In this document: piece by piece, positions 25,486-32,064 of the stretch
How positions within the stretch are numbered: the stretch's first letter is position 1
Layout: every line of letters starts with the position of its first letter
Source of the DNA: Hungatella sp.
GTDB lineage: Bacteria > Bacillota > Clostridia > Lachnospirales > Lachnospiraceae
Length of the DNA: 32,064 nucleotides
Direction: 5' to 3'
Assembly (NCBI GenBank): GCA_022796015.1
Contig: JAAWHU010000042.1
Coordinates: 1 to 32,064, forward strand
The notes under the pieces: generated by a model
What the model saw: only the letters and a program-made list of their open reading frames with translations
Databases searched by the model: none
Told to the model about the DNA's origin: nothing
Made by a program: the position numbers and the translations under genes

Positions 25486-26457
25486 TTACTCCTTCTCCTG
25501 GTTTACATTGTCAAAGATTATGGTGTCAAAGTCGGGATTGCCTGACGTAAAGCCGGTCTTTTGCATGGCGGCGCTGATCTGGGGCACTCCCTTAAGCTGG
25601 TTGGAGTAGATGGTTCCGTTGTAGGTCATCTGTTCCATGAGATCTTCCTGGGAGACGCCGTAGATGGGGGCCAGGATGCGGACACATTCCTCCATATTCT
25701 CATTGATATAATCGATGGATTCGTCCAGGGCCTCAATGAAGGCATCATACCAGTCCCGATGGTTCTCATAAAAATCCGTCATGGCCACGCCGCTGATAAA
25801 GGTGAAGGGCCCTCCCATAATCTCCTCCCCTGTTGCCAGCACGGACATGCCGGCCTGAACTTCCTGCGAAATGTAAGGGGGCGTGGCAATATGGGCGGTA
25901 ATCTCCGTGCCGGAGAGAAGGGCATGCATGGCATCGGGGTGGGTCATGGATACCGTTTGGTTATCCAAGGCATGAGGGTCTCCCAGCTGTTCATCGGCCA
26001 GCATACACAAGAGCACATGCTGGGTACATCCCGGCGACAGGATGGCGATCCGGTCCTGGGGGGAGAAGTCCTTCAGGCTTTTTATGTCCGGGCTGGATGT
26101 GACGATGGCTACCTCATTGGAGCTGATGCCGGTGGCATATTTCCACTCCATGCCGTTGTCAATGCCGATGAGCACCGGGGCCACTCCCATAAATCCAAAA
26201 TCTATTTCCCCATTCATCATGCTTTCCCGGATGGCCGTGGGGCCGCCGAACTGCTTCCATTCAATCTTAACTCCCGGAAGCTTCCTCTCCAGAATTCCCA
26301 GCTCTTTCATAATATTCAAGGGCGCGTAGGCAATCCCATACTGCTCCGCAATGCCGATTACGGGAGCCTCCCTTTTTGCGCATCCGGTGAAAAGGAGGAG
26401 GGATATGATCAGGCAGGATAAAAAGGGCAGTGCTTTTCTTTGGGTAAAGGGTTTCAT
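25486..26457 (-). CDS. ABC importer substrate-binding lipoprotein, NMT1/THI5/SsuA-like
   Basis: 323 aa. Signal peptide with lipobox LFTGC (lipidated Cys26). Mature part is a periplasmic-binding-protein type II fold with the SsuA/NMT1 layout (IGIAEQYGIAYAPLNI, GGPTAIRESMMNGEIDFGFMG, LSPGCTQHVLLCM). Relatives bind alkanesulfonates, taurine, nitrate or the thiamine pyrimidine precursor. Given the many sulfur genes nearby an organosulfur substrate is attractive, but position in an operon with an aminotransferase and a GT2/ATP-grasp protein could mean something else. It starts 48 nt after the GT2/ATP-grasp gene, with only a weak Shine-Dalgarno sequence. Confidence 0.88.
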   Translation of the reverse strand: MKPFTQRKALPFLSCLIISLLLFTGCAKREAPVIGIAEQYGIAYAPLNIMKELGILERKLPGVKIEWKQFGGPTAIRESMMNGEIDFGFMGVAPVLIGIDNGMEWKYATGISSNEVAIVTSSPDIKSLKDFSPQDRIAILSPGCTQHVLLCMLADEQLGDPHALDNQTVSMTHPDAMHALLSGTEITAHIATPPYISQEVQAGMSVLATGEEIMGGPFTFISGVAMTDFYENHRDWYDAFIEALDESIDYINENMEECVRILAPIYGVSQEDLMEQMTYNGTIYSNQLKGVPQISAAMQKTGFTSGNPDFDTIIFDNVNQEKE

Positions 26458-26505
26458 AACGTTTGTCTCTTTTCTGTGTTTTTTTGTTATCTGGGATGGA
26501 TCGTA

Positions 26506-28578
26506 CTAGCTTTTAGGATACAGCCGTTCCACCAGATTCTCCCCCTCAGGCGAAAGGACTCGGCAGACCTGGTAAAACCTGTCAATACGTTCCGCAATGT
26601 TCTCCTCATCCCCCACAATAACACCGTGGCCCAGACGTGCCGTGGCGTTGTGGGCAGCAGGGATCTCCTGGCCCGGGAGATAGTTGTAGCCGCAGTCCAG
26701 AAGGAAGGGAAGCTTCTCAAGGTCTGAAAGAGGCGTGGCCTCGGAGATGATTCCGGGGCGGCCGAATATCAGCTGGACAGCCGCACATTTTTTGATCCGG
26801 TCCGCCCGGAAGTCCTTGGGAAGCTTTAGGGATACAGGGCGTCCAAAGGAAAGATCCATGACAGCCCCAAGAATATCAAATCCTGTAAGCCAGGGAATCA
26901 TCACATCTTCAAAGGCGCCTCCGATGCGGCAGGCCAGTTCGTTGACTCGTATTCCTTCCCGGCCTATGAGAAGCTGGAGATAGAAGGGGCCTTCCTTGAG
27001 TCCGAAGGCAAGAGCCACTTCCTGGCTTATGGCGGCGATTTCCTCGTAGCGGTCCATGTGAACGGAAGGGAAGCGGTGGCCGATGCAGATTCCGATGTGG
27101 ACGGGATCCGGGTAGAGAAGGCGGTCGGTAACGGTCAGTACAGTCAGATGTCCCTTTTGGACCCATCCGCTTACGGTGATTTCATCACTGGGATAAAACT
27201 GTTCCACCAGGGCTTCTGCGCACCGGGAGAAGGATAAGGTCTGGGAAAGGTGGGACAAAATCTCCGAGGCCCCGGCACATTTAAAAATTCCCCTTTGTCC
27301 CTGAGAGTCCAAGGGCTTAATGACAAGAGGCGGAGTCAGAAAATCCAGATCTTTCCCGGAGGAGGTCTCATCAATAAGCTTATAGGGGGCAGTGGGAATG
27401 CCGTGGTCTTTAAGAATCTGCTTCATAACCTTTTTGTTGGTGACAGCCAGGGCTTCTTCCGGAGTCAGGCACGAGGGGAGTCCCAGTTCATGGCTGATGC
27501 AGGCGGCGGTATACACCGGCTGGTCTGTCCCCATGGTCATAACGGCGTCCACGTGTTCCTCCCTGGCAGCCTTAATGCACTGGGCGATGTCAAAGGTGCT
27601 GATCTGCCGATGGATATGGGCGTATGGGGCGCCGGGAGGGCTGGGCGTATAGTCGGCCAGAATCACATGACAGCCCTCCTTCCTTGCCCGCATCAGGGCG
27701 TGAAGCTGGCAGTTGGAGCCTCCCAACACCATAATGGCGCCGGAGGGGGAGGCTTGTTGAGGCAGTTCTTCGTATAACATGGCTTGTCTCCTTTTCTTTG
27801 ATGTGAGAATCGGCGCAGCGGGGCCGTAAAAACGAATAATGTTGCCATAGAGCCCCATCAGCTTCCAGAACGTATAGCCGCTTTTTCCGTATAGCCGGGG
27901 CCGGGGTTCATAAAAGCAGGTTTTGGCCTTTCGGGGACCCAGGAAAACGGCGGCCGACAGATAGAAAAAGCCGGACGCGTCCCGGGTTATTTCTTCTGCC
28001 AGTTCTGCCGTCATAATCCGAAAGCTGCTGACTTTAATGTGGTCCGGCAGCTTTAACATGATCCGGAACAGCTGATCCCGCATAAGGCTTCCTTTAGAGC
28101 GGACATAGAACCGGCATCTGGAGGCAAAGCGGGAGAAGAGAGAGAAGAGGCTGAGAAGGCGGGAAGGAGAAGCAGCCGGAGATGTATTGGGGGGATGAAG
28201 GACCTTTGGGAAGGGCGCGGCATAGACAATGTCATACCCTTCCTCTATGGTCCGATATAATGTAAGGAGCATGGCGGCATGGTGCTGAAGGTCGTCGTCC
28301 ATGGTGGCAATGTAGCGGCAGCCAAGGCTGTGGCGTATTCCGCAGAGAATGGCATTCTGCTGGCCATAGTTGTTCTTTAGGCGAATCAAAGTCACATGAG
28401 GGCCGCAGCAGTGACGCTCCAGCCAGGAAGCGATCTCATCAGGATTCCCATCGTCTATGAGATAAATGTGGCAGGTACATACGGAATCAAAAACATTCTG
28501 GAGATCTTGAATCAGCCGGGCCACAGAATGGGTGGAGTGAAATACAGGGATCACAATGCCTAAGGTGGTCCGGGTCAT
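26506..28578 (-). CDS. GT2 glycosyltransferase fused to ATP-grasp ligase
   Basis: 690 aa from ATG 28578, which overlaps the previous stop (ATGA) and has AAAGG 12 nt upstream; longer in-frame starts exist but lack support. Residues 1-265 are a polyprenyl-phosphate-type GT2 domain (LGIVIPVFHSTHSV, LIDDGNPDE, metal-binding MDDDLQH), but the two C-terminal membrane helices normal in ArnC/GtrB relatives are absent. Residues 266-690 form a carbamoyl-phosphate-synthase-like ATP-grasp enzyme: N-domain VLGGSNCQLHALMRA, ATP-binding VIKPLDSQGQRGI, EQFYPSDEITVSG and metal-binding VNELACRIGG. ATP-grasp enzymes join a carboxylate to an amine through an acyl phosphate. With a sugar aminotransferase directly upstream, the ligase may acylate an amino sugar with an amino acid (inference). 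The second domain has its own start signals (see 27778-27793). Confidence 0.85.
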   Translation of the reverse strand: MTRTTLGIVIPVFHSTHSVARLIQDLQNVFDSVCTCHIYLIDDGNPDEIASWLERHCCGPHVTLIRLKNNYGQQNAILCGIRHSLGCRYIATMDDDLQHHAAMLLTLYRTIEEGYDIVYAAPFPKVLHPPNTSPAASPSRLLSLFSLFSRFASRCRFYVRSKGSLMRDQLFRIMLKLPDHIKVSSFRIMTAELAEEITRDASGFFYLSAAVFLGPRKAKTCFYEPRPRLYGKSGYTFWKLMGLYGNIIRFYGPAAPILTSKKRRQAMLYEELPQQASPSGAIMVLGGSNCQLHALMRARKEGCHVILADYTPSPPGAPYAHIHRQISTFDIAQCIKAAREEHVDAVMTMGTDQPVYTAACISHELGLPSCLTPEEALAVTNKKVMKQILKDHGIPTAPYKLIDETSSGKDLDFLTPPLVIKPLDSQGQRGIFKCAGASEILSHLSQTLSFSRCAEALVEQFYPSDEITVSGWVQKGHLTVLTVTDRLLYPDPVHIGICIGHRFPSVHMDRYEEIAAISQEVALAFGLKEGPFYLQLLIGREGIRVNELACRIGGAFEDVMIPWLTGFDILGAVMDLSFGRPVSLKLPKDFRADRIKKCAAVQLIFGRPGIISEATPLSDLEKLPFLLDCGYNYLPGQEIPAAHNATARLGHGVIVGDEENIAERIDRFYQVCRVLSPEGENLVERLYPKS
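27778..27793 (-). promoter_or_regulatory. Internal Shine-Dalgarno and ATG at the GT2/ATP-grasp junction
   Basis: AAGGAG (27793-27788) stands 7 nt before an in-frame ATG (27780-27778) exactly where the ATP-grasp homology begins (MLYEELPQQ). It could produce a separate 425-aa ATP-grasp protein besides the fusion, or be a relic of two genes. Confidence 0.6.
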
Positions 28579-29708
28579 GAGGAAATGCATCCTTTGGTAA
28601 TGATCTCTGCAATCTGGCTCACCTGCCTGCCTGCAAGCTCCGTGTGGATGGGAAGGCGCAGCAGGGTCTGAAAGCATGCCGTGCTTTCAGGGCAGTCTTC
28701 CGGCTTATATCCCAGTTTCCGTCCCATGGGAGACAGATGAAGGGGGACATAGTGAGTCCTGGCATCAATGCCGTTGGCCGCAAGAAGCTCCTGCACATGC
28801 TGTCTTAAGGCTTCGCTTGCAAAGCGCAGGTAGAAAATATGGCCGTTTGGCCATGCATAGTCCGGGATTGCCATAAGCCTTACATATCCGGCTTTTTCCA
28901 GAGGATTTAAGGCAGCCTCATAGTCATGAAGCCGTTTTAAACGAATTCTGGTAATCTGTTCTATGTAAAGAAGCTGAGCGGACAAAAGGGCAGCGCAGAG
29001 CTCGCTGACTGCCGTACTGCTTCCCGGAAGAACCCAGGTATACCGGTCACATTCCCCTCGTATAAAGGCATCCCGGTTGGTGCCGTGAACCCGGTAGCAG
29101 CGGGCATCCCTATAAGCGTTCTCTGACCTGCACAAGAGCAGTCCCCCTTCGCCGCATCCAATATTTTTGGTATGATGGAAGCTGACGCAGCCGAATTCAC
29201 CCAGGGTTCCCAAGGGATATCCCTTGTAGGAGGAGCCTATGGCCTGGGCGGCATCTTCTACGATTTTAAGGCCTGATTCCCGGGCCAGTTCAAAAAGCGC
29301 CTTCATATCGCAGGAGATGCCGGCGTAATGGACGGGAATCAGAACCCTGGTTTTTGAGGTGATCCTGCGGGCGGCGTCAAGGGGGCTGATGTTCTGCGTA
29401 TGGGGATCAATGTCACACAGCACAGGAATGCCTCCCGAACGAAGCACTGCATTGGCGGCAGAGGGGAAGTTGTAGGAAGGAAGCAGCACTTCCTCCCCTG
29501 GTTTTAAGCCGCAAAGGGTCAGGGCCATCTCCAAAGCCTGGGAACAGCTGGAGGTAAGAACTGGAAAACTCTCCGGGAAAATATGGGATAAACGGCTTAG
29601 TACCTCTTGTGAAAAGGGGCCGTCGGTAGCAAGGGAGCCTTCTAAGCAGGACAGAAGCACATCCTGATCCTGGTCTGTGCGGTAGCGGGCATAAAAAGGG
29701 ATTTTCAT
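28575..29708 (-). CDS. DegT-family sugar aminotransferase, WecE-like
   Basis: 377 aa. Closely follows WecE/RffA (dTDP-4-keto-6-deoxyglucose 4-transaminase): LPSYNFPSAANAVL, IPVHYAGISCDM, EDAAQAIGSSYKG (151-163), Lys181 in SFHHTKNIGCGEGG, VHGTNRDAFIRGECDRYTW, and HYVPLHLSPMG. It should add an amino group at C4 of a nucleotide 4-keto-6-deoxyhexose. Start ATG 29708 has AAAGG 7 nt upstream. First gene of the five-gene - strand operon. No dTDP-sugar synthase or dehydratase (RmlA/RmlB) lies in the window. Confidence 0.87.
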   Translation of the reverse strand: MKIPFYARYRTDQDQDVLLSCLEGSLATDGPFSQEVLSRLSHIFPESFPVLTSSCSQALEMALTLCGLKPGEEVLLPSYNFPSAANAVLRSGGIPVLCDIDPHTQNISPLDAARRITSKTRVLIPVHYAGISCDMKALFELARESGLKIVEDAAQAIGSSYKGYPLGTLGEFGCVSFHHTKNIGCGEGGLLLCRSENAYRDARCYRVHGTNRDAFIRGECDRYTWVLPGSSTAVSELCAALLSAQLLYIEQITRIRLKRLHDYEAALNPLEKAGYVRLMAIPDYAWPNGHIFYLRFASEALRQHVQELLAANGIDARTHYVPLHLSPMGRKLGYKPEDCPESTACFQTLLRLPIHTELAGRQVSQIAEIITKGCISS

Positions 29709-29721
29709 ACCATTGCCTTTC

Positions 29722-29750
29722 TTTCAATATCATGATTTTTGTGGTATACT
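29722..29750 (+). promoter_or_regulatory. Candidate promoter for the first TusA gene
   Basis: TATACT (29745-29750) with a poor -35 box TTTCAA (29722-29727) at 17 nt. AGCATAA (29752-29758), the half-site of the LysR-type dyad at 31122-31134, follows directly. Confidence 0.35.
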
Positions 29751-29771
29751 CAGCATAACGGAGGTGTACTT

Positions 29772-29990
29772 ATGGTAGAGATTGACTGTCTGGGCGATAT
29801 GTGCCCCATTCCTATTATGAAGCTGAAGCAATGTGACAGCCTGACCCGGAAAGGAGATCAGGTTATGCTGGTCACAGATCACAGCTGTGTGCTGGAATCC
29901 ATCACAGGCTACTGCGCCCAGAAAAATATGGACATAAAGGTAGAGGAGCCCATGAACGGGATCTGGGAGATCACTGTCACGAAAATGTAG
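29772..29990 (+). CDS. TusA/SirA/YedF-family sulfur carrier protein
   Basis: 72 aa. The family signature CPIP (Cys11) lies in DCLGDMCPIPIMKLK; the Cys carries a persulfide passed to other proteins. Start ATG 29772 has CGGAGG 7 nt upstream; an in-frame ATG at 29739 overlaps the promoter and is rejected. It likely accepts sulfur brought in by the YeeE-like transporter. Alone on its strand, between the aminotransferase operon and lysR. Confidence 0.92.
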   Translation: MVEIDCLGDMCPIPIMKLKQCDSLTRKGDQVMLVTDHSCVLESITGYCAQKNMDIKVEEPMNGIWEITVTKM

Positions 29991-30005
29991 GCTTCACAGG
30001 AATTT

Positions 30006-30899
30006 TCAGCATATATTTTTGCTGATATTGGATACAAAATAATCTATAATTTCATTGGTGCGGGCGTCGGCGCTGGCATTCCTGTAGACAGAATAAACCC
30101 CGTAGTCCAAATCAAACTGTTCAATGTAAATAATCTTTAACTGTTTCTGATATAATTCCTTTTTTACGGCAATATAAGGCAGAAATGCCATGCCGTGGCC
30201 GGCCTGCACCGCACTTTTTACAGACTCCGTGGAATCTAAGTGGTACATGACGTTAAAGGTGCTTACCGGGTACCCTGACTGCTTCATGTAATTGCGCAAG
30301 AGGCGATAAGAGCTGAAGGATTCATTGAGCAGAATGAGGGGATGATGTTTCAAGATTTCCAAGGTAATCTGAGAGTCGATTAGATAATCACTTCGGGCCA
30401 CCAGATAAATCTTGTCCTGGTAAGCAGGCTTGCATACGAGCTCCGGGGAATCTGCCGTTCCCACAATGAATCCCAAGTCTGTCCTTCCATCCTGAACCTG
30501 CCTTATAACGTCCCGGGAGGGGGCGCTGGATAAATGGAAGGTGTAATCGGGAAACTGTCTGTTTACTTTATATAAAGAGCAGGGCAGGGCATAGTTGCAG
30601 GCAACGGAGGTAGCTGTGATGTGGAAGGTGTTGTTGCCGGTGCTTAGGTTGTCCAGCTCTTCTTTTAAGTCGCCGTAGAGATGCATGAACTGAAGGGCGT
30701 ATTTCTGGAGAACGGCTCCTGCTTTGGTAAGCTCGATCCCACGGTTGGAGCGCTCCAGAAGCTTTACGTTCAGTTCTTCTTCCAGACGCTGCATCTGCTG
30801 GCTTAGGGCGGGCTGGGAGATATGGTTGGCCTGAGCAACCTTGGAAATGCTTTTTTCTTCGGCTATTTTGTAAAACATGATAATATGTTCAAGGAGCAA
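30006..30899 (-). CDS. LysR-family transcriptional regulator (CysL/CysB-like)
   Basis: 297 aa. N-terminal winged helix-turn-helix (MFYKIAEEKSISKVAQANHISQPALSQQMQRLEEEL; recognition helix around 24-40), then an effector domain with two lobes (LPCSLYKVNRQFPDYTF, GRTDLGFIVGT, VQAGHGMAFLPYIAV). Start is TTG 30899, supported by AGGAGGTG 9 nt upstream and by the usual LysR N-terminus; an ATG seven codons on would cut into the first helix. Divergent from the YeeE-like gene, with a T-N11-A dyad between them, so it probably activates that transporter in response to a sulfur-related metabolite (inference). Confidence 0.92.
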   Translation of the reverse strand: MLLEHIIMFYKIAEEKSISKVAQANHISQPALSQQMQRLEEELNVKLLERSNRGIELTKAGAVLQKYALQFMHLYGDLKEELDNLSTGNNTFHITATSVACNYALPCSLYKVNRQFPDYTFHLSSAPSRDVIRQVQDGRTDLGFIVGTADSPELVCKPAYQDKIYLVARSDYLIDSQITLEILKHHPLILLNESFSSYRLLRNYMKQSGYPVSTFNVMYHLDSTESVKSAVQAGHGMAFLPYIAVKKELYQKQLKIIYIEQFDLDYGVYSVYRNASADARTNEIIDYFVSNISKNIC

Positions 30900-30943
30900 G
30901 GGGGATTCACCTCCTGGGATGATTGTGATTCGATGCTGTCGGT

Positions 30944-30988
30944 CTTCTGCCCGGGCCTTTGCCTTAAGGGGCAGGACGCGGGCAGAAG
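30944..30988 (-). promoter_or_regulatory. Stable hairpin in the lysR leader RNA
   Basis: Perfect 10-bp arms CTTCTGCCCG/CGGGCAGAAG (30944-30953, 30979-30988), with an inner TGCC/GGCA pairing and the palindrome CCTTAAGG in the loop. It lies in the predicted lysR 5' leader, 45-90 nt before the start. No T run follows on the - strand, so it is not a simple terminator. Confidence 0.5.
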
Positions 30989-31050
30989 GTCTGTACGCAA
31001 ACTGCGGCGCCCGGTTTATTGTTTAAGGGAATGAAGCCGATTTGTATTTA

Positions 31051-31079
31051 ATTATACAGGATAATTGTTAAGAAAACAA
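31051..31079 (-). promoter_or_regulatory. Promoter of lysR
   Basis: On the - strand TTGTTT (31079-31074), 17-nt spacer, TATAAT (31056-31051). A dyad TTGTT-N5-AACAA (31065-31079) covers the -35 box. The leader to the TTG start is about 145 nt. Confidence 0.55.
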
Positions 31080-31121
31080 CATTCCCTCTGTGTTTTCATA
31101 AAAATAGTCTATAGGAAACCG

Positions 31122-31134
31122 TTATGCAGCATAA
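31122..31134. promoter_or_regulatory. LysR-type operator TTATGCAGCATAA (T-N11-A)
   Basis: Perfect 6-bp dyad around one base, with exactly the T-N11-A form of LysR-type boxes. It sits between the divergent lysR and yeeE-like genes, centred about 50 bp upstream of the likely yeeE start of transcription. Flanking AAACC/GGTTT extends the symmetry with one extra base on the left. Confidence 0.6.
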
Positions 31135-31167
31135 GGTTTTCAGATAATCAAAAATTTCACAATATGT

Positions 31168-31173
31168 TATAAT
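31168..31173 (+). promoter_or_regulatory. -10 box of the YeeE-like gene promoter
   Basis: TATAAT, 55 nt before the ATG. The -35 region (TAATCA at 17 nt) is poor, as expected for a promoter that needs an activator. Confidence 0.5.
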
Positions 31174-31228
31174 AGAAAGGTAGTAAAGCGTTCAAATCCT
31201 TAAAATCTTATATAAGGAGGTATGAGGA

Positions 31229-31936
31229 ATGCAGGAGAATGCAGCAACAAAGCCACAGTCCGGCGGCTCGTCCATACGCAGATCCGCACCCAGGAAAAAG
31301 AAGAAAAACCAGATTCCCTTTGGTTTTCTCGGCCTGTTTCTGATTGTGGTGATCGCCCTGGTTCTGGGACAAAAGAACGGCACCCTTGCATTGTTCTGGG
31401 TATTCGGATGCTGTTTCGGATTTATCTTACAGAAGGCCCGCTTTTGTTTTACCGCCTCAATGCGGGACCCATGTATCACCGGCTCCACGTCTGTTACCCG
31501 TGCGGTGCTGATTGCCTTTGCCATTACCACCATCGGATTTACGGCTATTAAGTATGGCGCTTATGTAAACGGAGGGCAGATCCCCGGTCAAAGCTATGTA
31601 ATGCCGGTGAGCCTGGCGACCTGTGTGGGAGGCGTCATGTTCGGAATCGGTATGGTAATTGCGGGAGGCTGTGCCTCAGGAACCTTGATGCGTGTGGGAG
31701 AAGGCTTCGGCATGCAGATTTTAAGCCTGTTCTTTTTTGTCGTAGGTTCTCTGATCGGAGCCAATCACATGGGCTGGTGGACTCTCAATTTCAATGCTAC
31801 GGCGCCGAGGATCTTCCTTCCGGATGTTTTTGGATGGGCAGGGGCTTTGGTATTGCAGCTGGCAGTCATCGGGCTTTTATATATTGCGGCTGACAAGTAC
31901 GAGAAGAAACGTATGGGCAACACAGGGGAGGAATGA
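31229..31936 (+). CDS. YeeE/YedE-family (TsuA-like) sulfur transporter, short form
   Basis: 235 aa. After a basic cytoplasmic N-terminus of about 28 residues come about six membrane helices. Two conserved Cys motifs of this family are present: LQKARFCFTASMRD (Cys73) and AGGCASGTLMRVGEG (Cys148). TsuA-type proteins pass thiosulfate through the membrane by brief contacts with such cysteines. At 235 aa this is about half the length of the full transporter (about 350-400 aa), so it probably works with a second subunit or as a dimer. AAGGAGG lies 9 nt before ATG 31229. A TusA gene follows, as is usual in this family. Confidence 0.9.
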   Translation: MQENAATKPQSGGSSIRRSAPRKKKKNQIPFGFLGLFLIVVIALVLGQKNGTLALFWVFGCCFGFILQKARFCFTASMRDPCITGSTSVTRAVLIAFAITTIGFTAIKYGAYVNGGQIPGQSYVMPVSLATCVGGVMFGIGMVIAGGCASGTLMRVGEGFGMQILSLFFFVVGSLIGANHMGWWTLNFNATAPRIFLPDVFGWAGALVLQLAVIGLLYIAADKYEKKRMGNTGEE

Positions 31937-32023
31937 TGTCCTGATGAAAGGGCCAGGACTCATGACCGCGTATCCCGAAGGATATTTTAATAATAATATA
32001 AATGAAAATAGGAGGAATTTATC

Positions 32024-32064
32024 ATGGCAGAATTTACAGTTGATTGTTTAGGTGAGGCTTGTCC
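32024..32064 (+). CDS. TusA-family sulfur carrier, 5' end only (cut by window end)
   Basis: AGGAGG 7 nt before ATG 32024 begins MAEFTVDCLGEACP, matching the TusA start up to the reactive Cys13 of the CP motif. Located 87 nt after the YeeE-like gene in the same direction; the first TusA at 29772 is a separate paralog. The remainder lies outside the window. Confidence 0.85.
   Translation, partial: MAEFTVDCLGEAC

Noticed and set aside
25561..26421. 286-aa + strand frame opposite the ABC binding-protein gene
   Set aside because: The - strand frame has a signal peptide, lipobox and clear SsuA/NMT1 homology. The + frame is a Gly/His-rich shadow with no recognised domain.
30006..30025. Small hairpin TCAGCA/TGCTGA at the end of lysR as a terminator
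   Set aside because: Six base pairs only, inside the coding end, without a useful T tract on either strand.
31222..31551. Alternative frame starting at ATG 31222, 7 nt before the YeeE-like start
   Set aside because: Its protein is not membrane-like, while the frame from 31229 has the conserved YeeE Cys motifs. The Shine-Dalgarno spacing also fits 31229 better.

Overview
The window looks like chromosomal DNA from a Gram-positive, low-to-mid GC anaerobe of the Clostridia, most likely Lachnospiraceae. This rests on strong AGGAGG-type ribosome binding sites, consensus sigma-A promoters, frequent GTG/TTG starts, lipobox lipoproteins and LoaP-type NusG paralogs. No tRNA, rRNA, CRISPR array, transposase or integrase was seen.

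Region 1 (1-2527): the 3' part of a glycogen phosphorylase gene, then a NagB-like sugar-phosphate isomerase/deaminase with its own promoter and terminator. The NagB-like protein lacks two residues used for catalysis by the E. coli enzyme.

Region 2 (about 2487-16685): a cell-surface or exopolysaccharide locus with one long + strand transcription unit. It begins with a near-consensus promoter and a leader hairpin. The same hairpin sequence occurs 200 bp upstream in inverted orientation. Two tandem NusG-family genes follow, at least the second resembling LoaP, separated by a 154-nt gap that can form two mutually exclusive nested folds. Next come a three-enzyme fusion (phosphoglycosyl transferase + SDR + GT4), a WbsX-like glycosyltransferase, GT2, a Wzy-like polymerase, a GT4-like enzyme, a WbpE/WbpD/WbpB-like trio for a 2,3-diamino sugar acid, a Wzx flippase, and a phosphoribosyltransferase-HAD fusion matching the dual-domain ribofuranosyltransferases. 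From 3952 the DNA is visibly AT-rich compared with both flanks, as expected for an exchangeable polysaccharide island.

Region 3 (16686-20144): a housekeeping operon of pyridoxamine kinase-like protein, acyl-CoA thioesterase, Ogt DNA methyltransferase and a PLP aminotransferase. A perfect palindrome covers its -35 box, and a very strong hairpin terminator ends it.

Region 4 (20161-24012): two rhodanese lipoproteins on the - strand, divergent from a GT-C membrane glycosyltransferase.

Region 5 (23976-29708, - strand): a five-gene operon with an unusual composition: a WecE-like aminotransferase, a GT2/ATP-grasp fusion that retains a well-formed internal start for the ATP-grasp half, and a complete SsuABC/TauABC-type importer (lipoprotein, permease, ATPase).

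Region 6 (29739-32064): sulfur trafficking. It has a TusA-like protein, a LysR regulator, a short YeeE/YedE-type transporter divergent from it, and the start of a second TusA. The divergent region holds a perfect T-N11-A dyad. With the rhodanese lipoproteins this suggests a sulfane-sulfur or thiosulfate uptake and relay system spread over the right half of the window. The most novel-looking items are the GT2/ATP-grasp/importer operon, the triple fusion, the paired LoaP-like genes with structured leader RNAs, and the ribofuranosyltransferase.
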